A stretch of DNA of 64,000 nt from Sporosarcina sp. Marseille-Q4943 (GCF_943736995.1 NZ_CALSFT010000002.1:1178001-1242000); one strand, 5' to 3'. Shown: positions 46,217-54,509, counted from the first letter of the stretch. Notes: generated from the sequence alone by a model not told the origin. Made by a program: numbers and translations.

Positions 46217-47035
46217 ATGGAATGGAAGAACATTTATCGTGGATTCCTAATGGGAATCAGCGACTTGATTCCTGGTGTGAGCGGGGGAACGATTGCGTTC
46301 ATTCTAGGCATATATGATCGATTATTACTTGCAATCAGCGGCTTTTTCAGTCGTGAATGGAAAAAGCATATCGGCTTTTTATTGCCGCTTGGTATAGGGA
46401 TTGGCTTGACATTATTGCTCTTCAGCAGGGTCATTGACTTCTTATTGAAAGATTACCCACAACCGACCCAGTTTTTCTTTTTAGGATTGATTATCGGAGT
46501 CGTGCCTTTCATTTCTAGGCAGGCCGGTGTCAGAAAGAATTTTAAAATCGGACATTTTATTTTGTTGCTTGCAGTCGGTGCTGCGTTGGCTTCAACAGCC
46601 TTTATCAAACCGGCTGAAACGGGGATTATCACATCCTTGACGATGCAAAACACAATAGGGTTGTTCTTGGCAGGATGGGCAGGCAGCATGGCTATGCTGT
46701 TACCGGGCGTGAGCGGTTCATTCATTTTGCTTTTATTAGGTGTTTATGCGACGGCTATCAACGCACTTTCTACATTGAATCTACCGATCATCATTGTCAT
46801 CGGGGCAGGGGTCATCGTCGGCTTCATCGTTAGCAGCAGGATAATCCATTATTTATTGAGTAAATTCACCAATGCCATGTTCGCTATTATAATCGGTTTG
46901 ATCATCGGTTCCGTATTCGTCATCTACCCAGGAATTCCAGAAAGCGGGACGCCGTTTGTAATGAGCGTCATCGCGCTTATTACTGGTTTGATTGTCGCAA
47001 ATATCTTTAATGCCGCTAGCCCATCGACTAAATAA
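46217..47035 (+). CDS. popT: DUF368 polyprenyl-phosphate transporter (PopT family)
   Basis: A 272-residue membrane protein with about eight helices and a duplicated motif: LIPGVSGGTIAFILGIYDRLL near the start and LLPGVSGSFILLLLGVYATAI in the middle. This internal repeat marks DUF368. Members named PopT recycle undecaprenyl phosphate across the membrane for cell-wall synthesis in staphylococci and Vibrio. Start has TTGGAGGAAC upstream. Its last bases overlap the convergent DUF5658 gene. Confidence 0.88.
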   Translation: MEWKNIYRGFLMGISDLIPGVSGGTIAFILGIYDRLLLAISGFFSREWKKHIGFLLPLGIGIGLTLLLFSRVIDFLLKDYPQPTQFFFLGLIIGVVPFISRQAGVRKNFKIGHFILLLAVGAALASTAFIKPAETGIITSLTMQNTIGLFLAGWAGSMAMLLPGVSGSFILLLLGVYATAINALSTLNLPIIIVIGAGVIVGFIVSSRIIHYLLSKFTNAMFAIIIGLIIGSVFVIYPGIPESGTPFVMSVIALITGLIVANIFNAASPSTK

Positions 47036-47366
47036 ATGCAGACACGATAATAATCCATGAAATATGGATGAAGATCACTAGTGTGTAAATAATAAGTGCA
47101 ACAGCGAGTAAGTTCCTGACCAATTGTGACGGCTTCGTAAAATGCATAAGGAAGAACAGCAAAATTGGAAGACTCGCTTTCATTAAATAAAATGCAACGA
47201 CGTTCACATCGTAAAGTGAACGAACGAAGGGGTTCGCTTCTTGGATATGACCATAGCGGATGCCGAAATCTGTGAAAATCGCATCGATCATGCATAAGCA
47301 AAATAGAAGAAAACATGTATTCAATAACCGGTCATTAGAACTTGGTAGCGCCTTGGCCGTCTCCAT
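47028..47366 (-). CDS. DUF5658-like small membrane protein
   Basis: A 112-residue protein with about three hydrophobic helices. The text LLFCLCMIDAIFTDFGIRYGHIQEANPFVRSLYD matches short membrane proteins with a D...G.I.EANP motif (DUF5658 type). Start ATG 47366 follows AGGAGTG. Eight bases overlap the popT 3' end on the other strand. Function unknown. Confidence 0.7.
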   Translation of the reverse strand: METAKALPSSNDRLLNTCFLLFCLCMIDAIFTDFGIRYGHIQEANPFVRSLYDVNVVAFYLMKASLPILLFFLMHFTKPSQLVRNLLAVALIIYTLVIFIHISWIIIVSAFI

Positions 47367-47484
47367 ATGTATCACTCCTGACATAATTGGCATTTGTCGT
47401 TAGGATATGGAGAGGAAGGTTATTTTATTCAAGAGGACGAGAGAAAGATTTTCCGGTCATATATGAATATCAATTTCTGGCAAG

Positions 47485-47526
47485 AAAAATGCCAACGAAA
47501 GAAAATTTCTTTCGTTGGCATTTTTT
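47485..47526. terminator. Bidirectional terminator after katA
   Basis: A long perfect stem (AAAAATGCCAACGAAAGAAA and its complement) with A-run and T-run on either side lies just downstream of the katA stop. Confidence 0.92.
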
Positions 47527-47531
47527 GTTTC

Positions 47532-49031
47532 TTAATTACTAGCAACTTCTTGTTTAACCAATACATCGTCTATGGAGATGCCTAGTGCAGCTGCGACGCC
47601 TTCTCCATAAGCGGCATCTGCTTGGTAGCAGTGACGGATGTGCCGATATTTGATTTCGTTCGGCGCATCGCCAAGATTGCGGGCAGTATTTCCGAATAAC
47701 GCTTGTTTTTGCTCATCGTTCATTAGATTGAATAGTATTCCCGGTTGTGTGAAATAGTCGTCGTCATCCTTCCGGAAATCCCAGTGAGCTGCATCATCAT
47801 AGATTTTAAGCGGCGGCTCTTTGAAATCAGGCTGTTCCTTCCATTCTCCGAAGCTGTTCGGTTCGTAAGAAGTTCTGCTGCCATAGTTGCCGTCGACCCG
47901 CATTGCGCCATCTCGATGGAAACTATGAAACGGGCATTTTTTTGGTGCATTGACCGGAATTTGATGATGATTGACGCCGAGACGATAGCGCTGGGCATCA
48001 CCGTACGAAAACAGTCTCGCTTGCAACATTTTATCGGGGGAGAAACCGATGCCGGGCACAATCGCTGCTGGTGTGAAAGCCGCTTGTTCCACTTCTGCGA
48101 AGTAGTTATCCGGATTGCGGTTCAATTCGAACTCTCCGACTTCAATGAGAGGGAAGTCGGCCTTATACCAGACTTTTGTCAAATCGAACGGGTTATAAGG
48201 CATATGAAGTGCTTGTTCCTCCGTCATCACTTGAATGTACATTTTCCATTTCGGGAAGTTTCCGTTGTCGATGCTATCCAACAGGTCGCGTTGGTGTGAT
48301 TCGCGGTCAGAGCCGATCAATTCAGTTGCCTGCTCGTCCGTCAGGTTTTCAATCCCTTGTTGAGAGCGGAAATGGAACTTGACCCAAACACGTTCATTAT
48401 TCGCATTGATCATGCTGTACGTATGGCTACCGAAGCCATGCATATGACGATATGTCTTTGGGATTCCCCGTTCACTCATAACAATGGTAATTTGGTGCAA
48501 TGCTTCAGGCAGGGAGGTCCAAAAATCCCAATTGTTTGTCGCGCTTCTCATATTTGTGCGCGGATCTCTTTTGACGGCGTGATTCAAGTCAGGGAATTGA
48601 AGTGGATCTCTGAAGAAGAAGACAGGAGTGTTATTACCGACAAGATCCCAGTTTCCTTCTTCTGTGTAGAATTTCAGCGCGAAACCGCGGATATCACGTT
48701 CGGCGTCAGCTGCGCCACGTTCTCCAGCTACAGTCGAAAAGCGAGCGAACATTTCCGTTTTTTTGCCGACTTCGGAAAAAATCTTCGCCCTCGTATATTG
48801 GGTAATGTCATTCGTCACTGTAAAAGTTCCGTAAGCACCTGATCCTTTCGCATGCATACGGCGCTCGGGAATGACCTCGCGATCAAAATGGGCCAGTTTT
48901 TCAATCAACCAAACATCCTGTAAAAGGATTGGCCCCCTAGGACCTGCAGTCATTGAGTTTTGGTTGTCCACTACTGGTGCCCCAGCAGCTGTTGTCAGTT
49001 TCTTTTGAGAATGATTATCATTGGTCGTCAT
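47532..49031 (-). CDS. katA: Catalase (heme, clade 3 type)
   Basis: Catalase breaks down hydrogen peroxide. The 499-residue protein has the distal His60 in [18 protein letters not shown], the [26 protein letters not shown] block, the Asn in [15 protein letters not shown], and the proximal heme Tyr in [15 protein letters not shown]. subtilis KatA is 483 residues. GGAGG precedes ATG 49031. Several candidate operators lie upstream (see 49075-49125), and a Fur-like box overlaps the first codons. It ends at a strong terminator. Confidence 0.95.
   Translation of the reverse strand: MTTNDNHSQKKLTTAAGAPVVDNQNSMTAGPRGPILLQDVWLIEKLAHFDREVIPERRMHAKGSGAYGTFTVTNDITQYTRAKIFSEVGKKTEMFARFSTVAGERGAADAERDIRGFALKFYTEEGNWDLVGNNTPVFFFRDPLQFPDLNHAVKRDPRTNMRSATNNWDFWTSLPEALHQITIVMSERGIPKTYRHMHGFGSHTYSMINANNERVWVKFHFRSQQGIENLTDEQATELIGSDRESHQRDLLDSIDNGNFPKWKMYIQVMTEEQALHMPYNPFDLTKVWYKADFPLIEVGEFELNRNPDNYFAEVEQAAFTPAAIVPGIGFSPDKMLQARLFSYGDAQRYRLGVNHHQIPVNAPKKCPFHSFHRDGAMRVDGNYGSRTSYEPNSFGEWKEQPDFKEPPLKIYDDAAHWDFRKDDDDYFTQPGILFNLMNDEQKQALFGNTARNLGDAPNEIKYRHIRHCYQADAAYGEGVAAALGISIDDVLVKQEVASN
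49007..49025. promoter_or_regulatory. Fur-like box inside the katA start region
   Basis: GAGAATGATTATCATTGGT matches 15 of 19 positions of the classical Fur box GATAATGATWATCATTATC. It lies over codons 3-8 of katA, so its sequence is also constrained by coding. Confidence 0.4.
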
Positions 49032-49074
49032 TGATAATGCCTCCTTGAATTAATAGTCTACTATCTTCTAATTC

Positions 49075-49125
49075 AATATAGCACATAGATTTCGTGAAAT
49101 CTACAGTTAATTATAATCATTATCG
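49075..49125 (-). promoter_or_regulatory. katA promoter and operators
   Basis: On the minus strand a -10 TATATT (49080-49075) is preceded by a perfect palindrome TAGATTTCGTGAAATCTA (49086-49103) covering the -35 region. Further upstream is a PerR/Fur-type box TTATAATCATTATCG (49111-49125), 13 of 15 to the PerR consensus. PerR control of katA is known in Bacillus. The second palindrome has no known owner. Confidence 0.65.
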
Positions 49126-49186
49126 ATAAATAATAGATATTGTATAACTCTCATTAAATTCAACCGAAAATATAAAAAGTTTTGAA

Positions 49187-49972
49187 TTATTTAAGGGATA
49201 TCCATTCTCCAACGGATTGTCCCACCTTCACTTCGGAACCCACCGGAACTGTCGGACGGAAAGAACCGTCATTCTCCAGAAATAATATTACAGTCGATCC
49301 AAACGAGAAGTAGCCGAACTCCTCACCTTTCGTGCAGACTGTGGAGGAGTCCATTATATGAATGCTGTTGACATTCAATGCACCTACTTTGATCATCGTC
49401 ATACGGCCATTGGCTGTCGAAAGTTCGGAAATGATACGGTAATTTGTGGCAAACGGCTGATTGCCCAAGCGCAAGCCAAGGTCGTTAACCGGAAAAGAAG
49501 TAGTCCCGAGTGCGTATCTCGAACATAACTCGCCGTTAAAGGGATAGTGAAAATGGTGGTAATGGCTTGGGGAGAGATAGAAAATATAAAAGAATCCACC
49601 TTTAAATGGAATTGCTCTCTTTTCATCTCCCAAAATCTGCTTTATACTATAAAGATGGTTCTTTATCATTAGCGTTTGATTCATATCGATTGTCCGGAGC
49701 TCTGTGACGACGCCGTCGACTGGGGAAATTAGCGTATTGGGGCGCAAATCGATTGGCCGTGAACCCTTTTTCAGATTACGCGTAAAATAAGATTGAAGGC
49801 TATCATAATGTTCAATCGGGAACTCGGCTTCCCCCTCGTTAATACGATATGTCCTTGCGAACGGTTTGATGAGCTTACGACTTAGACGTGAGCTAGCAAT
49901 CGTTTTTAATATGGCAGCAGATACGGGATGCCCATTCAGTTCGACAAAATGGTTGAATAACATCTTTTTCAT
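49187..49972 (-). CDS. psd: Phosphatidylserine decarboxylase
   Basis: Psd (261 residues) makes phosphatidylethanolamine from phosphatidylserine at the membrane. The self-cleavage site is FGST near residue 223 (GYFSFGSTVILF), where Ser becomes the pyruvoyl group. Catalytic His lies in SPSHYHHFHYP and Asp in ISPVDGVV. It is divergent from pssA, whose product it uses. Confidence 0.93.
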   Translation of the reverse strand: MKKMLFNHFVELNGHPVSAAILKTIASSRLSRKLIKPFARTYRINEGEAEFPIEHYDSLQSYFTRNLKKGSRPIDLRPNTLISPVDGVVTELRTIDMNQTLMIKNHLYSIKQILGDEKRAIPFKGGFFYIFYLSPSHYHHFHYPFNGELCSRYALGTTSFPVNDLGLRLGNQPFATNYRIISELSTANGRMTMIKVGALNVNSIHIMDSSTVCTKGEEFGYFSFGSTVILFLENDGSFRPTVPVGSEVKVGQSVGEWISLK

Positions 49973-50039
49973 TATTTCAGTCTCCTATGCTTTGGAATAA
50001 TTACCTAGTTGGAAAGAATATAAAACTGGAGGGATCGTC

Positions 50040-50573
50040 ATGTTTTTATCCAGATACTTAGATTATACGAAAATAAAAGGCCAATTGGCGAATGCAATCA
50101 CCATTACAAACTTAAGTTTCGGAATCATCGCAATTATTCTCATTGCGAGGGATCTTGGTCATATGAGTCTCGTCTTCATTTTCCTCGCCGCTCTATTCGA
50201 CCGATTCGACGGTTTGGTCGCACGACACTTTCAATCCGAGTCGCTGTTTGGAAAGGAATTGGATTCGCTAAGCGATATTGTGTCATTCGGAGTAGCTCCG
50301 GCACTTCTAATTTATATGACCGATTTATCTTCCATGCTATGGGTCGGTATAGCCGCGACTATTTTTTATATCGCCGCAGGGGCAATCCGTCTTGCGCGTT
50401 ATAACGTCAAGGAGTTTGACGGATCCTTTTACGGAGTACCAATCACTGCGGCCGGCGTATTGTTGACATTGTCATATTTCTTGAGCCCTTACATCGGCCC
50501 ACCGTTTTTCGTCATCTTCATGGTCATTCTTGGCTTAGCGATGATCAGCAATGTCCGAATCGCAAAGGTGTAA
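50040..50573 (+). CDS. pssA: CDP-diacylglycerol-serine O-phosphatidyltransferase
   Basis: PssA makes phosphatidylserine from CDP-diacylglycerol and serine. The 177-residue membrane protein has the CDP-alcohol phosphotransferase motif DRFDGLVAR...GKELDSLSD, fitting DGx2ARx8Gx3Dx3D, and about five membrane helices. It pairs with the divergent psd 67 bases away. GGAGGGATC precedes the start. Confidence 0.94.
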   Translation: MFLSRYLDYTKIKGQLANAITITNLSFGIIAIILIARDLGHMSLVFIFLAALFDRFDGLVARHFQSESLFGKELDSLSDIVSFGVAPALLIYMTDLSSMLWVGIAATIFYIAAGAIRLARYNVKEFDGSFYGVPITAAGVLLTLSYFLSPYIGPPFFVIFMVILGLAMISNVRIAKV

Positions 50574-50612
50574 ACGACCGACGGGAACGATGGATTTTTC
50601 TCAATGATGAAC

Positions 50613-50641
50613 TTTACATCTCCGTTTTAGGCGAGTATAAT
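50613..50641 (+). promoter_or_regulatory. tRNA-Ser promoter
   Basis: TTTACA and TATAAT are separated by 17 bases and end 16 bases before the mature tRNA. Confidence 0.8.
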
Positions 50642-50657
50642 TTAAATTATCTAAAAT

Positions 50658-50745
50658 GGAGACGTACCCAAGAGGCTGAAGGGGGCTGACTCGAAATCAG
50701 CTAGGGCGTTCACGCGCCGCGGGGGTTCAAATCCTCTCGTCTCCG
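50658..50745 (+). tRNA. tRNA-Ser (anticodon CGA)
   Basis: An 88-base class II tRNA. The acceptor is GGAGACG/CGTCTCC with discriminator G; the anticodon stem is GCTGA/TCAGC with loop CTCGAAA, giving CGA (reads UCG). A long variable arm (about GGGCGTT...CGCC) is present and the T-loop is TTCAAAT. The T-stem has two G-U pairs. CCA is not encoded. Confidence 0.93.
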
Positions 50746-50853
50746 TACTATCTTTACAAACGTTGGTATGACAGACTTTTCAAAAGTAGTGGCATACTTT
50801 TTGGCATAAATAGTTATGTATTTTTATGTTAACTCAATAATTTGTGCTTGTTT

Positions 50854-50893
50854 GAAGTCATACTCCCTTGTGGGTAGGGCTTCTTTTTCTTTT
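50854..50893 (+). terminator. Candidate terminator after tRNA-Ser
   Basis: GAAG...CCC and GGG...CTTC form a bulged hairpin with loop TTGT followed by TTTTTCTTTTT. About 100 bases separate it from the tRNA; that stretch shows nothing recognisable. Confidence 0.5.
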
Positions 50894-50914
50894 TATCTAT
50901 GTTATAGCTTTACC

Positions 50915-51039
50915 GGATTATAGCGGAAGGCGGCGACTCCAGCGGGAAAAGCGTCAGCTGAAGACCCCACAACGAAGCGAAGCGCAGTGAGGAGGCTGAG
51001 GCGACGCCCGCGGAAAGCGTCCGCCTGGAGCGGAAATCC
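50915..51039 (+). repeat. Solitary palindromic GC-rich repeat after tRNA-Ser
   Basis: A 125-bp unit with complementary ends GGATT and AATCC (other copies use GTTGATT/AATCAAC or GTTAATT/AATTAAC), inner AGGCGG/CCGCCT, and the family core GGCGACTCC, GCTGAAGACCCC, GGAAAGCGTCCGCC. It is not flanked by IS ends. Confidence 0.8.
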
Positions 51040-51115
51040 AATTGCGATAAATAAATGTATTTCAATTGGTGACTTGTCCAAATGTCTGCTATTCTATAAG
51101 AAAGCATCATATTGA

Positions 51116-51265
51116 AAGGTTGAGTGGCATGTCAGGTCCGGCATTGTCAGCAAGCAGAATTGGTCATTGAATTTCGTAAAACGGAATATCTTATCCTATG
51201 GTTTTACACGATTAGTTGTTAATGAAATACATAGCCGCGATGAAGAACGGATGCTACTGGAGTAA
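51116..51265 (+). other. Unrecognised short reading frame, possibly a gene remnant
   Basis: The frame is open for 49 codons to a TAA at 51263-51265 and reads ...WHVRSGIVSKQNWSLNFVKR...LVVNEIHSRDEERMLLE. It has no ATG, GTG or TTG start behind a ribosome site, and a stop lies just upstream. The charged, non-repetitive content looks protein-like, so it may be the tail of a lost gene. It is followed by a terminator. Not recognised. Confidence 0.3.
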
Positions 51266-51275
51266 GAAAGGTGGG

Positions 51276-51305
51276 AAAAGCGCCGAAATGAGGTGCTTTT
51301 TTCTT
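51276..51305 (+). terminator. Terminator upstream of recQ
   Basis: AAAGCGCC and GGTGCTTT (one G-U pair) with loop GAAATGA are followed by TTTTCTTTG. It suggests transcription arriving from the preceding remnant or repeat. Confidence 0.6.
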
Positions 51306-51331
51306 TGATTAATTATAAAGAGGTGATTCCA

Positions 51332-53101
51332 ATCGAAAAAATAACTTCCGTATTATCTTCCTATTTTGGCTTTCCTTCGTTTCGTACAGGCCAGGAACAA
51401 GCCATCCTAAATGTGCTTGACGGAAAAGATACGCTCTGCGTCATGCCGACTGGTGGCGGAAAATCCATTTGCTATCAAGTGCCTGCGTTGGTCATGGAAG
51501 GCACGGTTTTAGTCGTATCCCCGTTGATTTCGTTGATGAAGGATCAAGTGGATGCTCTACATCAAATTGGCATACCGGCAGCATACATCAATAGTACATT
51601 GTCGACAGAGGAATACTTCGGAACGGTTGAAAATGCAATGGAGGGAATGTACCGCCTGCTCTACGTAGCCCCGGAACGATTCGAATCCCCTTCATTCATT
51701 CAGCAAATAAGCAAGATGGATATCCCGATGATCGCGATTGATGAGGCGCACTGTATTTCTCAATGGGGACACGATTTTAGACCGAGTTACCGGATGTTGA
51801 ATAAAGTCATATCTTCATTTGATAGGAAACCGGTCGTATTGGCATTGACAGCAACCGCAACACCTGCCGTCCGGGATGATATATGCGACCAATTGCATAT
51901 TGAAAGCGACCATACAGTGATGACGGGCTTTGAGAGGAGCAATCTCACCTTTTCAGTCATTAAAGGACAGGATAGGGACAAGTTCGTCAAAGATTATGTT
52001 AAGAAAAACGAAGGGGAAGCGGGAATTATTTACGCCGCCACCCGAAAAGCGGTCGATCAAATTCATGCAACGCTTGAACGAAGTGGAGTTGCTGTTGCGA
52101 AATACCATGCGGGACTTTCGGATGTTGTTCGGCAAGCGGAGCAGGATCGGTTCCTCATGGATGAGGCAACTGTCATGGTGGCGACGAATGCATTCGGAAT
52201 GGGCATCGACAAAAGCAATATAAGATACGTTATTCATTACCAAATGCCGAAAAATATGGAAAGCTATTATCAGGAAGCAGGCCGTGCGGGAAGGGATGGG
52301 CTTGATAGTGAATGTACCCTGTTATTCTCCTCGCAGGACGTCATTACGCAACGATTCCTCATTGACCAATCGCAAGATCAGCATCGGATTCCAGCAGAGC
52401 TTGAGAAGCTTCAGTCGATGATCGACTACTGCCATACAGAGTCATGCCTACAGAAATTCATCATTTCTTATTTCGGGGAGAAGGACGTCCAAGAATGCGG
52501 CCGTTGCGCAAACTGTACAGATACTCGTGAAAGTTTTGAAGTTACGGTTGATGTGCAGAAGGTCCTGTCCTGCGTCATCCGCATGGGTCAGCGCTTCGGC
52601 AAGACGATGATTGCCCAAGTGCTCACAGGCTCAAGAAATAAAAAAGTATTGGAGTTCGGCTTCGATAAATTGACGACGTACGGTCTGATGAAAGAACGGA
52701 ATACGAAAGACGTTTCCGATTTCATCGAGTTTATCATTTCTGAAAACTACCTCGGGGTGGAAAACGGTCAGTTTCCGATCATTTATGTAACTGAACAAGG
52801 CAAGGACGTATTGACAGGGAAAATAAAAGTGTACAGAAAAGGAACCGTCGAAACGAAGCAGATTGCAAAAGACGATCCTTTATTCAACCAGCTGAGGGCT
52901 CTTCGCATGAAGCTTGCCCAAGAGGCGGGTGTTCCACCATTCGTCGTCTTCTCGGATAAGACGTTGCGTGACATGGCAGCTAAAATGCCGATTACAGAAG
53001 AGGCGTTTTTGGAAGTGAACGGTGTTGGGGCAGCGAAGTTGGAAAGGTACGGAGAAGCATTTATGGAAGAAATCAAATCATTTTCCACTCAAACTAGTTG
53101 A
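51332..53101 (+). CDS. recQ: ATP-dependent DNA helicase RecQ, possible ATC start
   Basis: A superfamily 2 helicase unwinding recombination and repair intermediates. Motifs: CVMPTGGGKSICYQ (Walker A), IAIDEAHCISQWGHDFRPSYR (DExH and aromatic loop), ALTATATP, VMVATNAFGMGIDK, QEAGRAGRDG (motif VI), a RecQ-C zinc cluster (CHTESCLQKF...CGRCANCTDT), and a C-terminal HRDC domain. AAAGAGGTGA stands at ideal distance before an ATC at 51332, giving 589 residues, the length of B. subtilis RecQ (591). No ATG exists there. In-frame GTG at 51323 overlaps the ribosome site, and GTG 51293 lies in the terminator. Start therefore uncertain. Confidence 0.92.
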   Translation: MEKITSVLSSYFGFPSFRTGQEQAILNVLDGKDTLCVMPTGGGKSICYQVPALVMEGTVLVVSPLISLMKDQVDALHQIGIPAAYINSTLSTEEYFGTVENAMEGMYRLLYVAPERFESPSFIQQISKMDIPMIAIDEAHCISQWGHDFRPSYRMLNKVISSFDRKPVVLALTATATPAVRDDICDQLHIESDHTVMTGFERSNLTFSVIKGQDRDKFVKDYVKKNEGEAGIIYAATRKAVDQIHATLERSGVAVAKYHAGLSDVVRQAEQDRFLMDEATVMVATNAFGMGIDKSNIRYVIHYQMPKNMESYYQEAGRAGRDGLDSECTLLFSSQDVITQRFLIDQSQDQHRIPAELEKLQSMIDYCHTESCLQKFIISYFGEKDVQECGRCANCTDTRESFEVTVDVQKVLSCVIRMGQRFGKTMIAQVLTGSRNKKVLEFGFDKLTTYGLMKERNTKDVSDFIEFIISENYLGVENGQFPIIYVTEQGKDVLTGKIKVYRKGTVETKQIAKDDPLFNQLRALRMKLAQEAGVPPFVVFSDKTLRDMAAKMPITEEAFLEVNGVGAAKLERYGEAFMEEIKSFSTQTS

Positions 53102-53111
53102 GCTCAATAGG

Positions 53112-53157
53112 AAAAGCCGGTTCGATGATCGCTTCGATCATGAACCGGCTTTTTTGC
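53112..53157. terminator. Bidirectional terminator between recQ and the transporter gene
   Basis: AAAAGCCGGTTC-ATGATCG and its complement form a stem of about 17 bp followed by TTTTTTGC; the upstream A-run serves the other strand. Confidence 0.88.
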
Positions 53158-53159
53158 TA

Positions 53160-53801
53160 TCAGTTTTGCAATGAAATCGCTTGGCTCGTAATTTCAGGTT
53201 CCTTCTTCCTGCATATAGCGACTAGCAAATATACGACTGGCGTATCCAAAACGGCGATAATGAATTTAAAAACGTATTGGCTTGCAATCATGGCCAATAA
53301 AGCGCCAACAGGCATCGTGCCAGCAAAAGCAATTGTAATGAAAATCGTCGTATCGACGAGTTGGCTAGCCATCGTAGACACGTTATTCCGGACCCATAAC
53401 TTTTGATTGCCATGTTTTCTTTTCAGCTTATCGAAAATAGTGACATCCAAGTTTTGGCTAATGAGATACGCTGCCAAGCTTGCAATCGTCACACGGAAGC
53501 CGGCTGTGAAAATCGTTTCAAATGCTTCCTGATGCTCATAAAAAGGGGCTGCAGGCAAATGGATGGCGATCCAAATGAAGCCGATCGAGAAAAGCTGCGC
53601 GATGAACCCAGTCTGGACCGTCTTCCTCGCAGCTTCCTTTCCATAGGCTTCGGTCAACACGTCCAAAATCGGATACGTACATACATAGATGATGGCGGCT
53701 GCCGGAATGACAATCCAGTCACCGATGCTCATCAGCTTGACTGCTATGATATTCGATAAAATTAACAACCCGACAAAAATGCCGCTTAAATAATAGCGCA
53801 T
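53160..53801 (-). CDS. Queuosine precursor transporter (DUF165/YhhQ family)
   Basis: A 213-residue protein with six or so membrane helices and the family text YPILDVLTEAYGKEAARKTVQTGF and RVTIASLAAYLISQNLDVTIFDKLK. YhhQ proteins import queuosine precursors such as preQ0 or preQ1. It follows queF by 16 bases in the same preQ1-riboswitch operon, which supports the role. The B. subtilis counterpart is YpdP-like. Confidence 0.87.
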   Translation of the reverse strand: MRYYLSGIFVGLLILSNIIAVKLMSIGDWIVIPAAAIIYVCTYPILDVLTEAYGKEAARKTVQTGFIAQLFSIGFIWIAIHLPAAPFYEHQEAFETIFTAGFRVTIASLAAYLISQNLDVTIFDKLKRKHGNQKLWVRNNVSTMASQLVDTTIFITIAFAGTMPVGALLAMIASQYVFKFIIAVLDTPVVYLLVAICRKKEPEITSQAISLQN

Positions 53802-53817
53802 CTCAGTTGTTTCCTCC

Positions 53818-54315
53818 TCAACGGTTATCGATCTTTTCGGGATACATGTCGTGGTTCAACAAACGATGTTCCGCCATTTTTTCGTATTTTGTTCCAGGCT
53901 TCCCGTAATTGCAATAAGGGTCGATGGAAAGTCCGCCGCGCGGAGTGAATTTGCCCCATACTTCGATATAGCGGGGATCGATTAGCTCTATCAAATCATT
54001 CATGATGATGTTGACGCAGTCCTCATGAAAATCACCGTGATTTCTAAAGCTGAACATATATAATTTCAATGATTTGCTTTCCACTAATTTCTTATCCGGG
54101 ATGAAACTGATATACATCGTTGCGAAATCCGGCTGTCCTGTCATCGGACAAAGGGATGTGAATTCGGGACAATTGAATTTGACGAAGAAATCCCGTTCTG
54201 TGTGCAAATTATCGACTGCTTCCAAAATGGATGGGTCGTATTCGTAATTGTATTTTGTATTTTGATTTCCAAGCAATGTTAAATCCGTTAACGTATTTTC
54301 ATCTCTTCCAGCCAA
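53818..54315 (-). CDS. queF: NADPH-dependent 7-cyano-7-deazaguanine reductase QueF
   Basis: QueF reduces preQ0 to preQ1 for queuosine synthesis. The 165-residue protein has the active Cys in [14 protein letters not shown], the NADPH motif [22 protein letters not shown] with the catalytic Asp, and the usual short GTP cyclohydrolase-like fold. The start is TTG 54315 (LAGRDENT), with GGGAGG nine bases upstream inside a hairpin. It is controlled by a preQ1 riboswitch. Confidence 0.94.
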   Translation of the reverse strand: MAGRDENTLTDLTLLGNQNTKYNYEYDPSILEAVDNLHTERDFFVKFNCPEFTSLCPMTGQPDFATMYISFIPDKKLVESKSLKLYMFSFRNHGDFHEDCVNIIMNDLIELIDPRYIEVWGKFTPRGGLSIDPYCNYGKPGTKYEKMAEHRLLNHDMYPEKIDNR

Positions 54316-54317
54316 TT

Positions 54318-54352
54318 AAAAAAACCTCCCATAATAAATGTTGTAAGGGAGG
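54318..54352 (-). promoter_or_regulatory. Shine-Dalgarno hairpin with T-run before queF
   Basis: On the minus strand CCTCCC (54352-54347) pairs with GGGAGG (54330-54325), the queF ribosome site, and a run of seven T follows. It could block translation, terminate transcription, or both. Confidence 0.6.
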
Positions 54353-54367
54353 GGCCATAGAGAACAG

Positions 54368-54403
54368 GAAAAAGAAAAGCCATGTCTCATAAATGGACAT
54401 GGC
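54368..54403 (-). terminator. Terminator of the preQ1 riboswitch
   Basis: GCCATGTC and GACATGGC form the stem on the minus strand, followed by TTTTCTTTTTC. It lies just downstream of the aptamer. Confidence 0.8.
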
Positions 54404-54412
54404 GTAAATCCG

Positions 54413-54453
54413 TCATCCATAGTTTTTTATAGAGGGTCGCTATGAACCTCTCC
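54413..54453 (-). promoter_or_regulatory. PreQ1-I riboswitch aptamer
   Basis: On the minus strand the sequence reads GAGAGGTTC, TAGC, ACCCTCTATAAAAAACTATGG with small spacers. The P1 stem (GAGAGG/CCCTCT) and the A-rich tail ending in the pseudoknot-forming ACTA segment match the class I preQ1 aptamer. The genes downstream make and import preQ1 precursors, confirming it. Confidence 0.9.
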
Positions 54454-54480
54454 CGAACAGGGTTATTCATTTCGTTTAAG

Positions 54481-54509
54481 ACTTTAAACTATCATGGTTC
54501 TTCTGTCAA
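54481..54509 (-). promoter_or_regulatory. queF operon promoter inside the MFS gene end
   Basis: On the minus strand TTGACA (54509-54504) and TAAAGT (54486-54481) are 17 bases apart. The promoter lies over the last codons of the upstream MFS gene. Confidence 0.65.

Noticed and set aside
48357..48842. Plus-strand frame of 161 codons inside katA
   Set aside because: Entirely antisense to catalase, with no start site or family resemblance.
50746..50853. Possible integrase remnant or attachment site after tRNA-Ser
   Set aside because: Near-repeats of GGCATA occur, but there is no duplicated tRNA end and no integrase-like protein segment.
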